Source: an uncultured Clostridium sp. (GTDB lineage: Bacteria > Bacillota > Clostridia > Lachnospirales > Lachnospiraceae). From it: DNA of 48,148 nucleotides. Positions 25,886 through 34,690 of the stretch are shown piece by piece. Position 1 is the stretch's first letter. The number at the start of each line of letters is the position of its first letter. The translations under genes were made by a program, and so were the position numbers. The DNA lies in NCBI GenBank assembly GCA_900541315.1, contig UQJF01000005.1, positions 1 to 48,148 on the forward strand, given 5' to 3'. The notes beneath the pieces were generated by a model. The model was not told the origin of the DNA and did no database searches. It saw only the letters and a program-made list of their open reading frames with translations.

Positions 25886-26806
25886 TTATATTTCCTCCAA
25901 TTTTTTTAAAATATTATTTGTGGTTGATATTAGACACATAAGCTGATATTTAAGCTTATATTTTGCTGTATCAGATGCAATTTTAAAATCTGAAACTTTT
26001 AATACTCTTTCGATAGAACTGTTCCACGAGGGAATCGTCAATGTAAGACTTGCAATTTCCGCATCTGGATCAAATTGTGGCAGGTTGCGTATTGAAGGAA
26101 TAGAAACGGAAGATTCTTTCCTTAACATCGGTTTGGCGTAATTATTCCATAGTAATTCCCTTTTCATATCATGATAACTGAGATGTTCTATCTTTTCGGC
26201 AAGAAGGTAGTTATTTAGACTTAAAAGTTGCTCTTTTGGTAATCCTGAAAGCTCAATAATATTAGCTTGGGAAATCCAGAGTTGACCAGAACGAACTCGT
26301 TTGACAAAATCCGGAACTTTTTCATCAATTATATCTAGTGCACTACTGTAAGCAGAATATTTGTAAACGGTAGCCATTGCTACATTACATTCTTCGGATA
26401 TTTTTTTTGCTGCGATGCTTGCACCGGAAATATGAGATTTATTCGTAGATGAAAGTTGTCTTGAAACTATAATTTTTTCAGCATCATATTTTTTCCCAAT
26501 CAGGTATTTTTTATTGATATTGGTTAAATCCTCTCGTTTAAGTTGGTCAGTACATATCCATGAAATTACATCTTCTTTACTGGAAAAATGGAGTCTTTTT
26601 ATTCGGAAAGGAATACTGTGTTTACGAAATAATTCATATGCTTCTATACCATTAATGACAATACCATTCCATGTGCAGATGGGGGTGTGATAGGAATGAC
26701 ATAATATCTGTTGTTCAAGTTGTTTATAATCTTTTTCACTGAGATATTGATACAAATTGGTGAATTCTAGTTTTGTTTTTAATGTATATATACTATAATT
26801 GCGCAT
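25886..26806 (-). CDS. ParB-like protein with helix-turn-helix
   Basis: 306 residues. The N-terminal region (~15-85: YKQLEQQILCHSYHTPICTWNGIVINGIEAYEL) looks like a ParB-type domain, with WNGIVINGIEAYEL at the usual DGxHR position. A helix-turn-helix follows at ~125-165 (AAKKISEECNVAMATVYKYSAYSSALD), then a domain with the ISQANIIELSGLPKEQL pattern of ParB/KorB helical regions. The chosen start is the second ATG (26806), which has GGGAG 7 nt upstream. It overlaps the end of the preceding gene by 14 bp. A role as partner or regulator of the recombinase operon is inferred from position. Confidence 0.65.
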   Translation of the reverse strand: MRNYSIYTLKTKLEFTNLYQYLSEKDYKQLEQQILCHSYHTPICTWNGIVINGIEAYELFRKHSIPFRIKRLHFSSKEDVISWICTDQLKREDLTNINKKYLIGKKYDAEKIIVSRQLSSTNKSHISGASIAAKKISEECNVAMATVYKYSAYSSALDIIDEKVPDFVKRVRSGQLWISQANIIELSGLPKEQLLSLNNYLLAEKIEHLSYHDMKRELLWNNYAKPMLRKESSVSIPSIRNLPQFDPDAEIASLTLTIPSWNSSIERVLKVSDFKIASDTAKYKLKYQLMCLISTTNNILKKLEEI

Positions 26807-27209
26807 ACTCATCTCCCATTATTTCTGATTTGAATTCTGTTTGTGGCAGTTTTGTGATGATGTTATCCATGGAAAATAGAGCTATTTTTTTATCTGGGTA
26901 AATATTGCCTTCTAAACGAAAAATGTTAAATTTCTCCCAAGAAAGGTTAAGTTGGGAAAGTGAATATAGTAATTCTCGGCTGTACAATTCATAACTGTTA
27001 CCATTGATGACAAAATAATCCTTAACTTTATGTGCCAATTTATCCTCCGCACAACTAGCCTTTATACCTATCATTTTTTGATCAGGATTAACAAGAAGTT
27101 GAATATATTCTGGGTTACCAATTTGACGGAGTGTATTGCGGTGGATTCGTATACGATTCTTTTTAAAGTCAATACATATTAGTGGATGGGAAGAGTGTTT
27201 GTTGTTCAT
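26793..27209 (-). CDS. Stand-alone recombinase-associated domain protein, copy 3
   Basis: 138 residues. It resembles the C-terminal extension of the serine recombinase and the neighbouring 262-residue protein. Shared pattern: IRIHRNTLRQIGNPEYIQLLVNPDQKMIGIKAS against NKDAIRKFPNIKFVELLIHPSSKLLAIRPC and NTACIKKLPDVEYVQILVNPIEKKLAVRPC. Small proteins like this are often labelled integrase in databases, but no catalytic residues of any integrase are visible. The start at ATG 27209 follows GAGGA at 9 nt. It overlaps the preceding gene by 41 bp. Confidence 0.7.
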   Translation of the reverse strand: MNNKHSSHPLICIDFKKNRIRIHRNTLRQIGNPEYIQLLVNPDQKMIGIKASCAEDKLAHKVKDYFVINGNSYELYSRELLYSLSQLNLSWEKFNIFRLEGNIYPDKKIALFSMDNIITKLPQTEFKSEIMGDEYAQL

Positions 27210-27957
27210 AGGATTTTTCCTCACTTTCTGCTGTTGATGGTTCTTTTGCTTTTTCTATGGATTTATCAGTTGCCTTCTTCTTTTCTTGTATGTCAAATAC
27301 TGCGTAGCCTTCAAATATATTGACTTGCATTGATTTTTGATGTTCTTCCACTGGAATACCGAACTGATTCTTCCATTCTTCAGGATAAGAAGGTGTCCTA
27401 GCAGTGGTTACAGTTCCATTGTCTTTTAGAGTACGAGGAAATATTTCAGGTGAAGTTAAATCGAAAATGAACAGTATTTCATTGCCAGAACGAATTAGTT
27501 TGCCGAGAATCTTGTACCGATAATTAGGATTCCAGTCCATGAGAGATATCACTTTAGCAAAGAAAATTCGACAGGTGATTTGTTTTGGCGAACGCTTTTT
27601 TCCAGAGGAACACCAACGAAAAGAGTCTTTTTCTTCTTCTCGACAGGGACGGACAGCCAGTTTTTTTTCAATGGGATTGACTAATATTTGCACATATTCG
27701 ACATCGGGTAGTTTTTTTATGCAGGCGGTATTTACAGATACCTTGTAGTTATTAAACGTAAACGAAGGTTCGTAAATATGAGCGAAGAATTCGCCACGTA
27801 CAACTTGATAACCGTCATAGCTGAAAGAATCATCGTCAATGACTTCCATTTGATTTGAGGGGCTGGGCGCGACTGTTATTGGCATAGGTGTGTTGATTTT
27901 CATCATATCAGAAGGTTCTGTAGTCATATTCCATTGATTTATAGGTTGCTCGCTCAT
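27169..27957 (-). CDS. Recombinase-associated domain protein, copy 2, with clamp-like C-terminal motif
   Basis: 262 residues. After a ~50-residue flexible leader comes YQVVRGEFFAHIYEPSFTF and the shared domain NTACIKKLPDVEYVQILVNPIEKKLAVRPC, then FRWCSSGKKRSPKQI and a YRYKILGKLI strand. These parallel VARGQFFSSVG, KVQWSRLKDGQLIPKPI and CKYRILGVAH in the serine recombinase. Tail: Lys/Glu-rich, ending EQQTLFPSTNMY; QQTLF fits the QxxLF clamp-binding pattern. ATG overlaps the recombinase stop by 4 bp, so the two are translationally coupled. Function is unknown; an accessory DNA-binding or directionality role is possible. Confidence 0.7.
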   Translation of the reverse strand: MSEQPINQWNMTTEPSDMMKINTPMPITVAPSPSNQMEVIDDDSFSYDGYQVVRGEFFAHIYEPSFTFNNYKVSVNTACIKKLPDVEYVQILVNPIEKKLAVRPCREEEKDSFRWCSSGKKRSPKQITCRIFFAKVISLMDWNPNYRYKILGKLIRSGNEILFIFDLTSPEIFPRTLKDNGTVTTARTPSYPEEWKNQFGIPVEEHQKSMQVNIFEGYAVFDIQEKKKATDKSIEKAKEPSTAESEEKSYEQQTLFPSTNMY

Positions 27958-29819
27958 TGGGTGTCTCCTTTAATTTCTGTAATAATATTCTTTATATTTT
28001 GTATAATGGTTTCTTTGGGAGTGGTTTGTAGCTCGGGTTCTTTATAAGGTTTACTTTCTGAAGCAGTCTGCCAGTTTTTGTCTGCTGTAAATTCTGTTAA
28101 TTCTGGCGCTTGAGACTGAGTATAGTAATTATTACCGAAGCTATTCATCCAGTCGGCAGGATAAGCTAACACACTCTTAGAATCAGATATTGTATCAGGC
28201 ATGTTGTTATTGGGGGCGGATACGTCGTTGGTACTTGTCGGTATTCGTATTTCTGTATCGTCCATGTTGAAAATAAGGACATTTTCATTGCCTTTTTGGT
28301 GGGCAACTCCTAATATTCTATATTTGCATTTTTTGTCCCATTTAAATATCTCGTATAATGTTGGCAAAAATGCAGCGCCGGAAATTGGTTTTGGAATAAG
28401 TTGACCATCTTTGAGACGTGACCACTGCACTTTATTTTTTGTTTCAGAGGAACATGGTCGGATAGCAAGTAGTTTTGAGCTTGGGTGTATTAGCAGTTCG
28501 ACAAATTTTATGTTTGGAAATTTCCGTATAGCATCTTTGTTAAAAGAGATCTGTTTATATGAAAAAGAAACAGAAATCCGACCAACAGAGGAGAAAAATT
28601 GTCCTCTGGCAACTTCATAGTCTCTTAAATCGAAGGAACCGGCGGAAGCAGTAATTGTATCAGGTACATTCATATTTGCCGGTTTAAGGACGCTTTGAGA
28701 TGCTTCAAAGTAGTCTCTAGCTTTAAATCCAGACCATCTTGGATTAATGCTTATAAATCCACTTAGAGAGCCTTCTTGTATCACATGTAATTCTGGTAAA
28801 ATCTCTTTATTTCCATATTTCGCATTTGTAATTAATTTTTGAACAGCTATGAAATCATCTCGGGAGATAATAGCTTCGTGATGTCCGACTTTTCTGTATT
28901 GATTACGGTCTTGATTGTTTTTCCTTGATTTATGGTCAAGATAATTAGGAGTCCATGTTTTTCTCGCCAGAACATCCCCACAATGGCGTTCATTTTGAAG
29001 GATTTGTAGTATGGTACTGGATGACCAGACATCATTATTCTTTTTTGTTTTACAACCGAGTTCTGTCAAAGAATCAGCAATTTGTTGAGTACTGCTTCCA
29101 TTCAGATACATATAAAAAATAAGCTGCACAATTTTAGCTTCATGTGGATTGATTACAAGATCTCCATTTTCGTCTTGGTCATATCCGAGCAGAGGAGGTG
29201 TAAGGAATATTCCCCGACGAAAACGCATTTCAATGGAAGAATTCATAATTTCACTTTTGGTATGACTTTCTTCCTGTGCAAGTGTTGACATGAATGACAG
29301 AATCATTTCGCTTTTGGGATCAAGAGTATTTAAATGCTCTGTTTCAAAAAATACACCGACGGGTGGACGGAGTGAAGAAAGCTCTCGTACATATCGGATA
29401 CAGTCAACAACGTTTCTTGCAAATCGGGATACACTTTTTGTTATGATTAAATCAATTTTTCCGGCTTCACAATCTTCAATCATTTTTTTGAATGCATCTC
29501 TATGTTGAAGCGAAGTGCCTGAAATGCCTTCGTCGGCATATATTTCGACAAGCATCCAATTCGGATTTTTATTTACTACATCCTGATAATGATTTTTCTG
29601 TAATTCATATGAGGATGTTTGGCGTGGATCATCCGTAGATACCCTTGCATATACAGCTACTCGTAGTTTTTTTTCTGTTTTAAAAATATCCTCTGGTGGA
29701 AGTGCCGGAATTACTTCCAGTTCTTCTGGATCAATACCTTTGTATCTTTGCCGGATTCTGGCTTTCTGTTCATCAATATTACTGCTTCGTTCTTCACTTT
29801 CTTTCATCAATAGCGACAT
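27954..29819 (-). CDS. Large serine recombinase with accessory C-terminal domain
   Basis: 621 residues. The resolvase catalytic domain (~50-200) has the nucleophile Ser61 in VYARVSTDD, followed by DEGISGTSLQHRDAFKKMIEDCEAGKIDLIITKSVSRFARN with the conserved arginines. The Recombinase domain (~220-330) has LLGYDQDENGDLVINPHEAKIVQLIFYMYLNG and TILQILQNERHCGDVLARKTW. No Cys4 zinc ribbon is visible. Instead, residues ~400-510 form a domain also found twice as separate proteins downstream. It heads a minus-strand operon. The start is uncertain: a second in-frame ATG lies 12 nt further in. It is probably an active integrase or resolvase; whether it serves this element or is a passenger is open. Confidence 0.85.
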   Translation of the reverse strand: MSLLMKESEERSSNIDEQKARIRQRYKGIDPEELEVIPALPPEDIFKTEKKLRVAVYARVSTDDPRQTSSYELQKNHYQDVVNKNPNWMLVEIYADEGISGTSLQHRDAFKKMIEDCEAGKIDLIITKSVSRFARNVVDCIRYVRELSSLRPPVGVFFETEHLNTLDPKSEMILSFMSTLAQEESHTKSEIMNSSIEMRFRRGIFLTPPLLGYDQDENGDLVINPHEAKIVQLIFYMYLNGSSTQQIADSLTELGCKTKKNNDVWSSSTILQILQNERHCGDVLARKTWTPNYLDHKSRKNNQDRNQYRKVGHHEAIISRDDFIAVQKLITNAKYGNKEILPELHVIQEGSLSGFISINPRWSGFKARDYFEASQSVLKPANMNVPDTITASAGSFDLRDYEVARGQFFSSVGRISVSFSYKQISFNKDAIRKFPNIKFVELLIHPSSKLLAIRPCSSETKNKVQWSRLKDGQLIPKPISGAAFLPTLYEIFKWDKKCKYRILGVAHQKGNENVLIFNMDDTEIRIPTSTNDVSAPNNNMPDTISDSKSVLAYPADWMNSFGNNYYTQSQAPELTEFTADKNWQTASESKPYKEPELQTTPKETIIQNIKNIITEIKGDTQ

Positions 29820-29866
29820 CCTTTATAGTTGATACAACTATCATAGAATTTTTGGATTGAAAAAGA

Positions 29867-29904
29867 CATAAACCATCCGTTAAGTGATTAACGGATGGTT
29901 TATG
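29867..29904. repeat. Perfect 17-bp palindrome with GTGA loop
   Basis: 29867-29883 pairs without mismatch with 29888-29904. The outermost bases are CATAAACC and GGTTTATG. It lies between the XRE gene and the recombinase start, 48 bp upstream of the latter. No T-run follows on either strand. It could be a terminator for the XRE gene, an operator, or a recombination site. Confidence 0.7.
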
Positions 29905-29936
29905 TAGAAATAGATATTTGATTGTTATTGAATGAT

Positions 29937-30326
29937 TTAATAATCATTCGGGTTATCAGCATCGTAATTGTGTTTTGAGGATAGATGCCAATCATTGATT
30001 CGTAAAATATTCTTTATGGCTGAAAGAACCTCGAATATGTAACGTTTTTCAGTGCTGGTACAATCTGCCATTAATAAATCAATATCAGTTTGATATTCCG
30101 TAGGATTGTATAACAAGTTTCCATAGAGTAATTCATCAATAGTAATTTCAAGGGCATTGCTAATTTTGATTAAAGATTCTAAACTGGGTTTACGCTTGGC
30201 ATTTTCTATATAGCTTATATAAACAGTAGAAAGATCAGCGATTTCAGCCAGCTCCTCGGCAGATAATCCTCGTTGTTTGCGGGTTTCTCTTATACGTTTG
30301 CCTATAAGTGCATAATTTATTTCCAT
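29937..30326 (-). CDS. XRE-family regulator
   Basis: 129 residues. The N-terminal Cro/CI helix-turn-helix is IGKRIRETRKQRGLSAEELAEIADLSTVYISYIENAKRKPSLESLIKISNAL (~8-60). A short helical C-terminal part of ~60 residues follows. AAAGGAGGTGAG precedes ATG 30326. It lies just upstream of the serine-recombinase operon on the same strand and is its probable regulator. Confidence 0.87.
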   Translation of the reverse strand: MEINYALIGKRIRETRKQRGLSAEELAEIADLSTVYISYIENAKRKPSLESLIKISNALEITIDELLYGNLLYNPTEYQTDIDLLMADCTSTEKRYIFEVLSAIKNILRINDWHLSSKHNYDADNPNDY

Positions 30327-30551
30327 GTCCTCACCTCCTTTCCATCACAACTTGACTTTTTTGTGTTGTAGATAGAAAAAATGGTGAGCTATACAATAGT
30401 AATTGGTTGCATGAAAAGAAGTATATCATATGTATATAGCAAAAAGAAGATTGTCGATTGATGGGAGAAAAAGGCGATAAGTTGTAATTGAACAACAGCG
30501 AAAAAAAGGTTATTATTTATGTATTAAAAATTATGTCTGAGAGGAAAATAC

Positions 30552-30767
30552 ATGGCAGATAAAGAGGAAATTAAAACACTGGAGGAATTAGAGGAAAAAG
30601 GAAGAATACTGCGGGAGTACAAAGAAAAATTCCGGCAGATGTGCCAAGAAAATAAAATGATAAAGGGTTCGACAGTGCTGAAACTATATGATAAAATTGA
30701 AGAGGTACAAAGAGAATATGAGCATTTAGATAATAAGCTGACATTAATGGAATACAACTTTATATAG
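30552..30767 (+). CDS. Small coiled-coil hypothetical protein
   Basis: 71 residues, nearly all Glu/Lys-rich helix with heptad-like spacing (TLEELEEKGRILREYKEKFRQMC, then VLKLYDKIEEVQREYEHLDNKLTLME). GAGAGGA lies 7 nt before the ATG. It sits between two XRE regulators. No family is recognised; an antirepressor-like or scaffold role would be guesswork. Confidence 0.55.
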   Translation: MADKEEIKTLEELEEKGRILREYKEKFRQMCQENKMIKGSTVLKLYDKIEEVQREYEHLDNKLTLMEYNFI

Positions 30768-30847
30768 TTCTATTTTTTTTGTTTTAATACTACTGTTTCC
30801 CTTAGTAAATACTTGTAAGATACATCTCTAATATTTTTGCGGATTTC

Positions 30848-30868
30848 TAGTTACAATTAAGGTAACTA
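30848..30868. promoter_or_regulatory. Palindromic operator upstream of second XRE gene
   Basis: TAGTTAC (30848-30854) and GTAACTA (30862-30868) form a 7-7-7 inverted repeat, 23 bp before the TTG start. The position fits autorepression by the XRE protein. Confidence 0.5.
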
Positions 30869-30891
30869 CTATCGGAAAGAGGTGTATTTAC

Positions 30892-31212
30892 TTGCGTACA
30901 GAGGATTATATTGCGGACAATATTATAGCTTTATGTAAAAAACGTGATATGAGTAAATATCGGCTGTCACAATTGACTGGTATATCTCAATCTTCGATTG
31001 GAAAAATTATTGCTAAAGAAAGTTTACCAACCATGCCTACTGTAGAAAAGATATGTGATGCACTGGGAGTAACAATGGCACAATTCTTTGCCGGAATGGA
31101 TGTTCCAGTAAGCTTATCAGAATCACAACAAGAGGTTCTGAATATTTGGAATAATCTTGATGAAAAAGAACAGAATGTAGTGATACAAATGCTCCGGGGA
31201 CTTCAAAAATAA
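30892..31212 (+). CDS. XRE-family regulator
   Basis: 106 residues, starting at TTG with AAAGAGGTG upstream. The helix-turn-helix (~5-65) is IIALCKKRDMSKYRLSQLTGISQSSIGKIIAKESLPTMPTVEKICDALGVTMAQFF. A short SESQQEVLNIWNNLDEKEQNVVIQMLRGL helical tail, common in small clostridial phage-like repressors, follows. It has its own terminator and lies upstream of the defence genes. Confidence 0.87.
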   Translation: MRTEDYIADNIIALCKKRDMSKYRLSQLTGISQSSIGKIIAKESLPTMPTVEKICDALGVTMAQFFAGMDVPVSLSESQQEVLNIWNNLDEKEQNVVIQMLRGLQK

Positions 31213-31214
31213 AG

Positions 31215-31253
31215 GAAACAGTTGTAACGAAAATGTTGACTGTTTCTTTTTTT
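31215..31253 (+). terminator. Terminator of the second XRE gene
   Basis: GAAACAGT (31215-31222) pairs with ACTGTTTC (31239-31246), followed by a run of T residues. Confidence 0.85.
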
Positions 31254-31269
31254 ATGGAGTTGGGAGATT

Positions 31270-31758
31270 ATGGTGATTGAAAAGAAATATTATGATATTG
31301 CACAGCGTGAATTGGAAGAAATGCAAAGAGAAATTAATGAAGAAAAAGCGCAAATGTCAGAAGAAGAGATACTAGAGGATAAAAAATGGCATGATGAACA
31401 ATTGGAAACAATTATTAAAAAGGCAGAAGCTCATATGCGTCGTTTTAAGAAAGTTCCAGATCCTCAAAAAGTAGTGAAGTTCACTTTTTTACAAAAAGAT
31501 GCATTGGAAATTGCACGAAATATGCAGATGAATATAAAAACTGAGCGTAAAGAAGATGATTTATGGGGGACGATAGAAATGTCATTTAATAATATGTGGT
31601 TTTTAGATTCAGCTCCTAGTGAATGGAAAGATATTTGGAATAACTTGATGAAAGAAGCGCAGAGAGTGTATATAGAAGCAAAAGATAACATGATCATGTA
31701 TCAATATTATTATGATTTGGCGGTAGAAGTTCCTTGTGTGCAGACACAATACAAATAA
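31270..31758 (+). CDS. Hypothetical 162-residue protein upstream of the restriction enzyme
   Basis: I do not recognise a family. Residues 1-75 are a charged helical region (ELEEMQREINEEKAQMSEEEILEDKKWHDEQLETIIKKAEAHM). The second half is Trp-rich (DDLWGTIEMSFNNMWFLDSAPSEWKDIWNNLMKEAQ), suggesting a compact helical domain. A GGAG site precedes ATG 31270. It is on the same strand as the MmeI-like gene, 110 bp upstream, so it could belong to the same functional unit. Nothing in the sequence proves that. Confidence 0.6.
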   Translation: MVIEKKYYDIAQRELEEMQREINEEKAQMSEEEILEDKKWHDEQLETIIKKAEAHMRRFKKVPDPQKVVKFTFLQKDALEIARNMQMNIKTERKEDDLWGTIEMSFNNMWFLDSAPSEWKDIWNNLMKEAQRVYIEAKDNMIMYQYYYDLAVEVPCVQTQYK

Positions 31759-31868
31759 TGATATATGAATGCTGTTCTGTAATAATTTTATGATATACTG
31801 TGGATATGATATGTAAAAATAGTCGGAGAAAGATTTGTGAATGCACGATTATTTAGGAGGAAAAAAGC

Positions 31869-34670
31869 ATGACAGATGCAGAACAAAGAGAGGCTGCCCG
31901 TCAATTTGTAAACCGATGGATGGGAAAAGGGAAAGAAGATGAAGATGGACGTTCTTATTGGATTGATTTATTGACGAACGTTTTGGGAATGGATAATGTG
32001 ACAGAACGTTTGAACTTTGAAAAGAAAGTTGTAATTGATGGAAATACAAAACGTATTGATGTATATATTCCTGAAACACGAGTAATTATTGAACAGAAGA
32101 GTCTTGGAAAAGCATTGGATCAGAAAATCAGGAATTCAGGAGATGTTGATCTTACTCCATTTGAACAGGCAGACAGATATAATGGAAAGCTGACTTTTGA
32201 TGAAAGAGCTCGGTGGATTGTTACGTCAAATTTTGCGGAAATTTGGATTTATGATATGAACCAGAAACAGCCAGAACCGACAAAGATTGCTTTAGATGAA
32301 TTACAAAGCAAATATCCATTGTTGGATTTCTTGGTAAAAAAAGAAGTAAAGACAATATCGCATGAAATGGAAGTATCAATAAAAGCAGGAGATATTGTTG
32401 GGCTTATTTATGATGCGTTTTTAAAACAATATCGTATACCGGATATTAAAGAAAAAGATGAAACGTCCGAACAGAAAGAAAAAAGAGAGCATAAATTAAA
32501 GAGCCTGAATGCTTTATGTGTACGGATTGTCTTTTGCTTATATGCTGAAGATGCTGGAATTTTGGGTAAGAGAAATATGTTTCATGATTATTTGGAAACA
32601 TATGAAGTAAGGGATTGTCGAAGAGCATTAATAGAATTATTTAAAGTATTGGATACGCCGATATCAGATCGGGACGAGTATTTGGAGGAAGATCTTGCTC
32701 AGTTTCCATATGTAAATGGCGGGTTATTTGCTGATGAAACTATTGAGATACCACCTTTTACAGAGGAAATTAAAGAATTACTTCTTACAAAAGCGTCAGA
32801 AGATTTTGATTGGAGTGATATTTCTCCAACTATATTTGGAGCCGTATTTGAATCTACATTAAATCCTGAGACCAGACGTTCTGGAGGAATGCATTATACA
32901 TCTATCGAAAATATTCATAAAGTCATTGATCCACTGTTTCTGGATGATCTGAAAAATGAACTGAAAGAAATTCAGCAGATAACGGTTCAGAGAACAAAAG
33001 ATAAAAAGCTGAGAGACTTCCAGACAAAGTTATCAAATCTTCGGTGGCTTGATCCGGCAGCGGGAAGTGGAAATTTCCTTACAGAGACATATATCAGTAT
33101 CCGACGATTGGAGAATGAAGTCATAAAAGAATTGCAGAGAGGACAGATTACTTTTGGCTTCGATGAATCTTCTCCGATTCATGTTTCTATTAATCAGTTT
33201 TATGGAATCGAAATAAATGATTTTGCTGTCACAGTTGCCAAGACTGCATTGTGGATTGCAGAATCACAGATGATGAAAGAGACAGAAGACATTGTTCACA
33301 TGAATCTGGATTTTCTGCCATTGACAACTAATGCATTTATTGTGGAAGGCAATTCTTTACAGATTGACTGGGAGAGCGTTGTACCGAAATATCAGGTATC
33401 ATATATTATGGGAAATCCTCCGTTTGTTGGTGCTAGAGTAATGAGTTCTGAACAGAAAGATGATGTGAAAGAAATTTTTCAAGGCTGGAAAAATGTTGGA
33501 AATATGGATTACGTTTGCTGCTGGTATAAGAAATGTGCAGATTTTATGAAGAATACATCAATACGAGCTGCATTGGTTTCGACAAATTCTGTTTCCCAAG
33601 GAGAAAGTGTTGCTAATTTGTGGAAACCACTATTGGAAAATGGCGTGCATATTGACTTTGCATATCGAACATTTCAATGGGATAGTGAAGCAAAGATAAA
33701 GGCCCATGTGCATTGTGTGATTATTGGATTTAGTATTGCGCCTTATGATAAACCCAAAAAGATATTTACAGATGAACGATATCAAATTGCAAAAAACATC
33801 AATGGATACCTGTTAGATGCAGCGAATGTATATGTTGAGAGCAGAAACAAACCTATCTGTAATATTCCAGACATAGGAATCGGAAATAAGCCGATTGACG
33901 GTGGCTATTATCTTTTTGAAAAAGATGAAATGGAGGATTTTATAAAAAAAGAACCTGAAGCAAAAAAATACTTTCGCCCTTGGTATGGCTCAAAGGAATT
34001 TATTAACAGGTCACCGAGATATTGTCTTTGGTTGGGTGAGTGTAGCCCAGCAGAATTAAGAAAACTTCCAATGTGTATGGAAAGAATAAGGGCAGTAAAA
34101 GAATATCGGCTGCAAAGTACAAGCGCTGGAACTGTTAAATTGGCAGAAAGACCAACAAGGTTTCATGTGGAAAATATGCCAAAGGAGAATTATATTGTAA
34201 TTCCTGAAGTATCATCACAACGAAGAAGATACATTCCAATGGGATTTTTTACACCTAATATTTTTTGCAGTAATCTTGTGAAAATAATTCCAGATGCAAC
34301 ACTTTATCATTTTGGCGTGCTTACATCTAATGTTCATATGGCATGGGTGCGTGTCGTTTGTGGGCGATTAAAAAGTGATTATCGTTATTCTAAAGATATT
34401 GTTTATAATAACTTCCCATGGCCGGAGCCTACCGTCCCACAACGGCAAAAAATCGAACAGACTGCACAGGCAATCCTTGATGCCAGAGCATTATATCCGG
34501 ACAGCAGCCTTGCAGATCTTTATGATGAACTGACTATGCCACCGGAATTGCGAAAAGCACATATCGCAAATGATAAGGCAGTTATGGCAGCCTATGGTTT
34601 TGGCATAAAAATGACAGAAGAAGAGTGTGTTGCAGAATTGATGAAGCTATATCAAAAAATGCAAAGATAA
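31869..34670 (+). CDS. MmeI-like (type IIL) restriction-modification enzyme
   Basis: 933 residues, close to MmeI (919). The N-terminal nuclease domain has KRIDVYIPETRVIIEQKS with D64, E75 and K77 in the D-x(n)-ExK arrangement. A helical linker is followed by an N6-adenine methyltransferase with motif I LDPAAGSGNFLTETY (~395) and motif IV IMGNPPFVG (~515). A target-recognition region follows (~600-850), then a C-terminal helical tail with VPQRQKIEQTAQAILDARALYPDSSLADLYDELTMPPELRKAH. This order (nuclease, helical, methylase, recognition, C-terminal) is the MmeI family pattern: one chain that both cuts and modifies. A strong AGGAGG site precedes the start. All key residues appear present. The DISARM and BREX methylases are weaker alternatives because the nuclease domain is fused here. 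Confidence 0.87.
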   Translation: MTDAEQREAARQFVNRWMGKGKEDEDGRSYWIDLLTNVLGMDNVTERLNFEKKVVIDGNTKRIDVYIPETRVIIEQKSLGKALDQKIRNSGDVDLTPFEQADRYNGKLTFDERARWIVTSNFAEIWIYDMNQKQPEPTKIALDELQSKYPLLDFLVKKEVKTISHEMEVSIKAGDIVGLIYDAFLKQYRIPDIKEKDETSEQKEKREHKLKSLNALCVRIVFCLYAEDAGILGKRNMFHDYLETYEVRDCRRALIELFKVLDTPISDRDEYLEEDLAQFPYVNGGLFADETIEIPPFTEEIKELLLTKASEDFDWSDISPTIFGAVFESTLNPETRRSGGMHYTSIENIHKVIDPLFLDDLKNELKEIQQITVQRTKDKKLRDFQTKLSNLRWLDPAAGSGNFLTETYISIRRLENEVIKELQRGQITFGFDESSPIHVSINQFYGIEINDFAVTVAKTALWIAESQMMKETEDIVHMNLDFLPLTTNAFIVEGNSLQIDWESVVPKYQVSYIMGNPPFVGARVMSSEQKDDVKEIFQGWKNVGNMDYVCCWYKKCADFMKNTSIRAALVSTNSVSQGESVANLWKPLLENGVHIDFAYRTFQWDSEAKIKAHVHCVIIGFSIAPYDKPKKIFTDERYQIAKNINGYLLDAANVYVESRNKPICNIPDIGIGNKPIDGGYYLFEKDEMEDFIKKEPEAKKYFRPWYGSKEFINRSPRYCLWLGECSPAELRKLPMCMERIRAVKEYRLQSTSAGTVKLAERPTRFHVENMPKENYIVIPEVSSQRRRYIPMGFFTPNIFCSNLVKIIPDATLYHFGVLTSNVHMAWVRVVCGRLKSDYRYSKDIVYNNFPWPEPTVPQRQKIEQTAQAILDARALYPDSSLADLYDELTMPPELRKAHIANDKAVMAAYGFGIKMTEEECVAELMKLYQKMQR

Positions 34671-34690
34671 GTAAGGAGCAACGAAGAAAG

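Noticed and set aside
31869..34670. Reading the methyltransferase as a DISARM or BREX (PglX) component
   Set aside because: The fused N-terminal D-x(n)-ExK nuclease and the MmeI-type C-terminal tail fit type IIL better, and no other DISARM or BREX genes are in the window.
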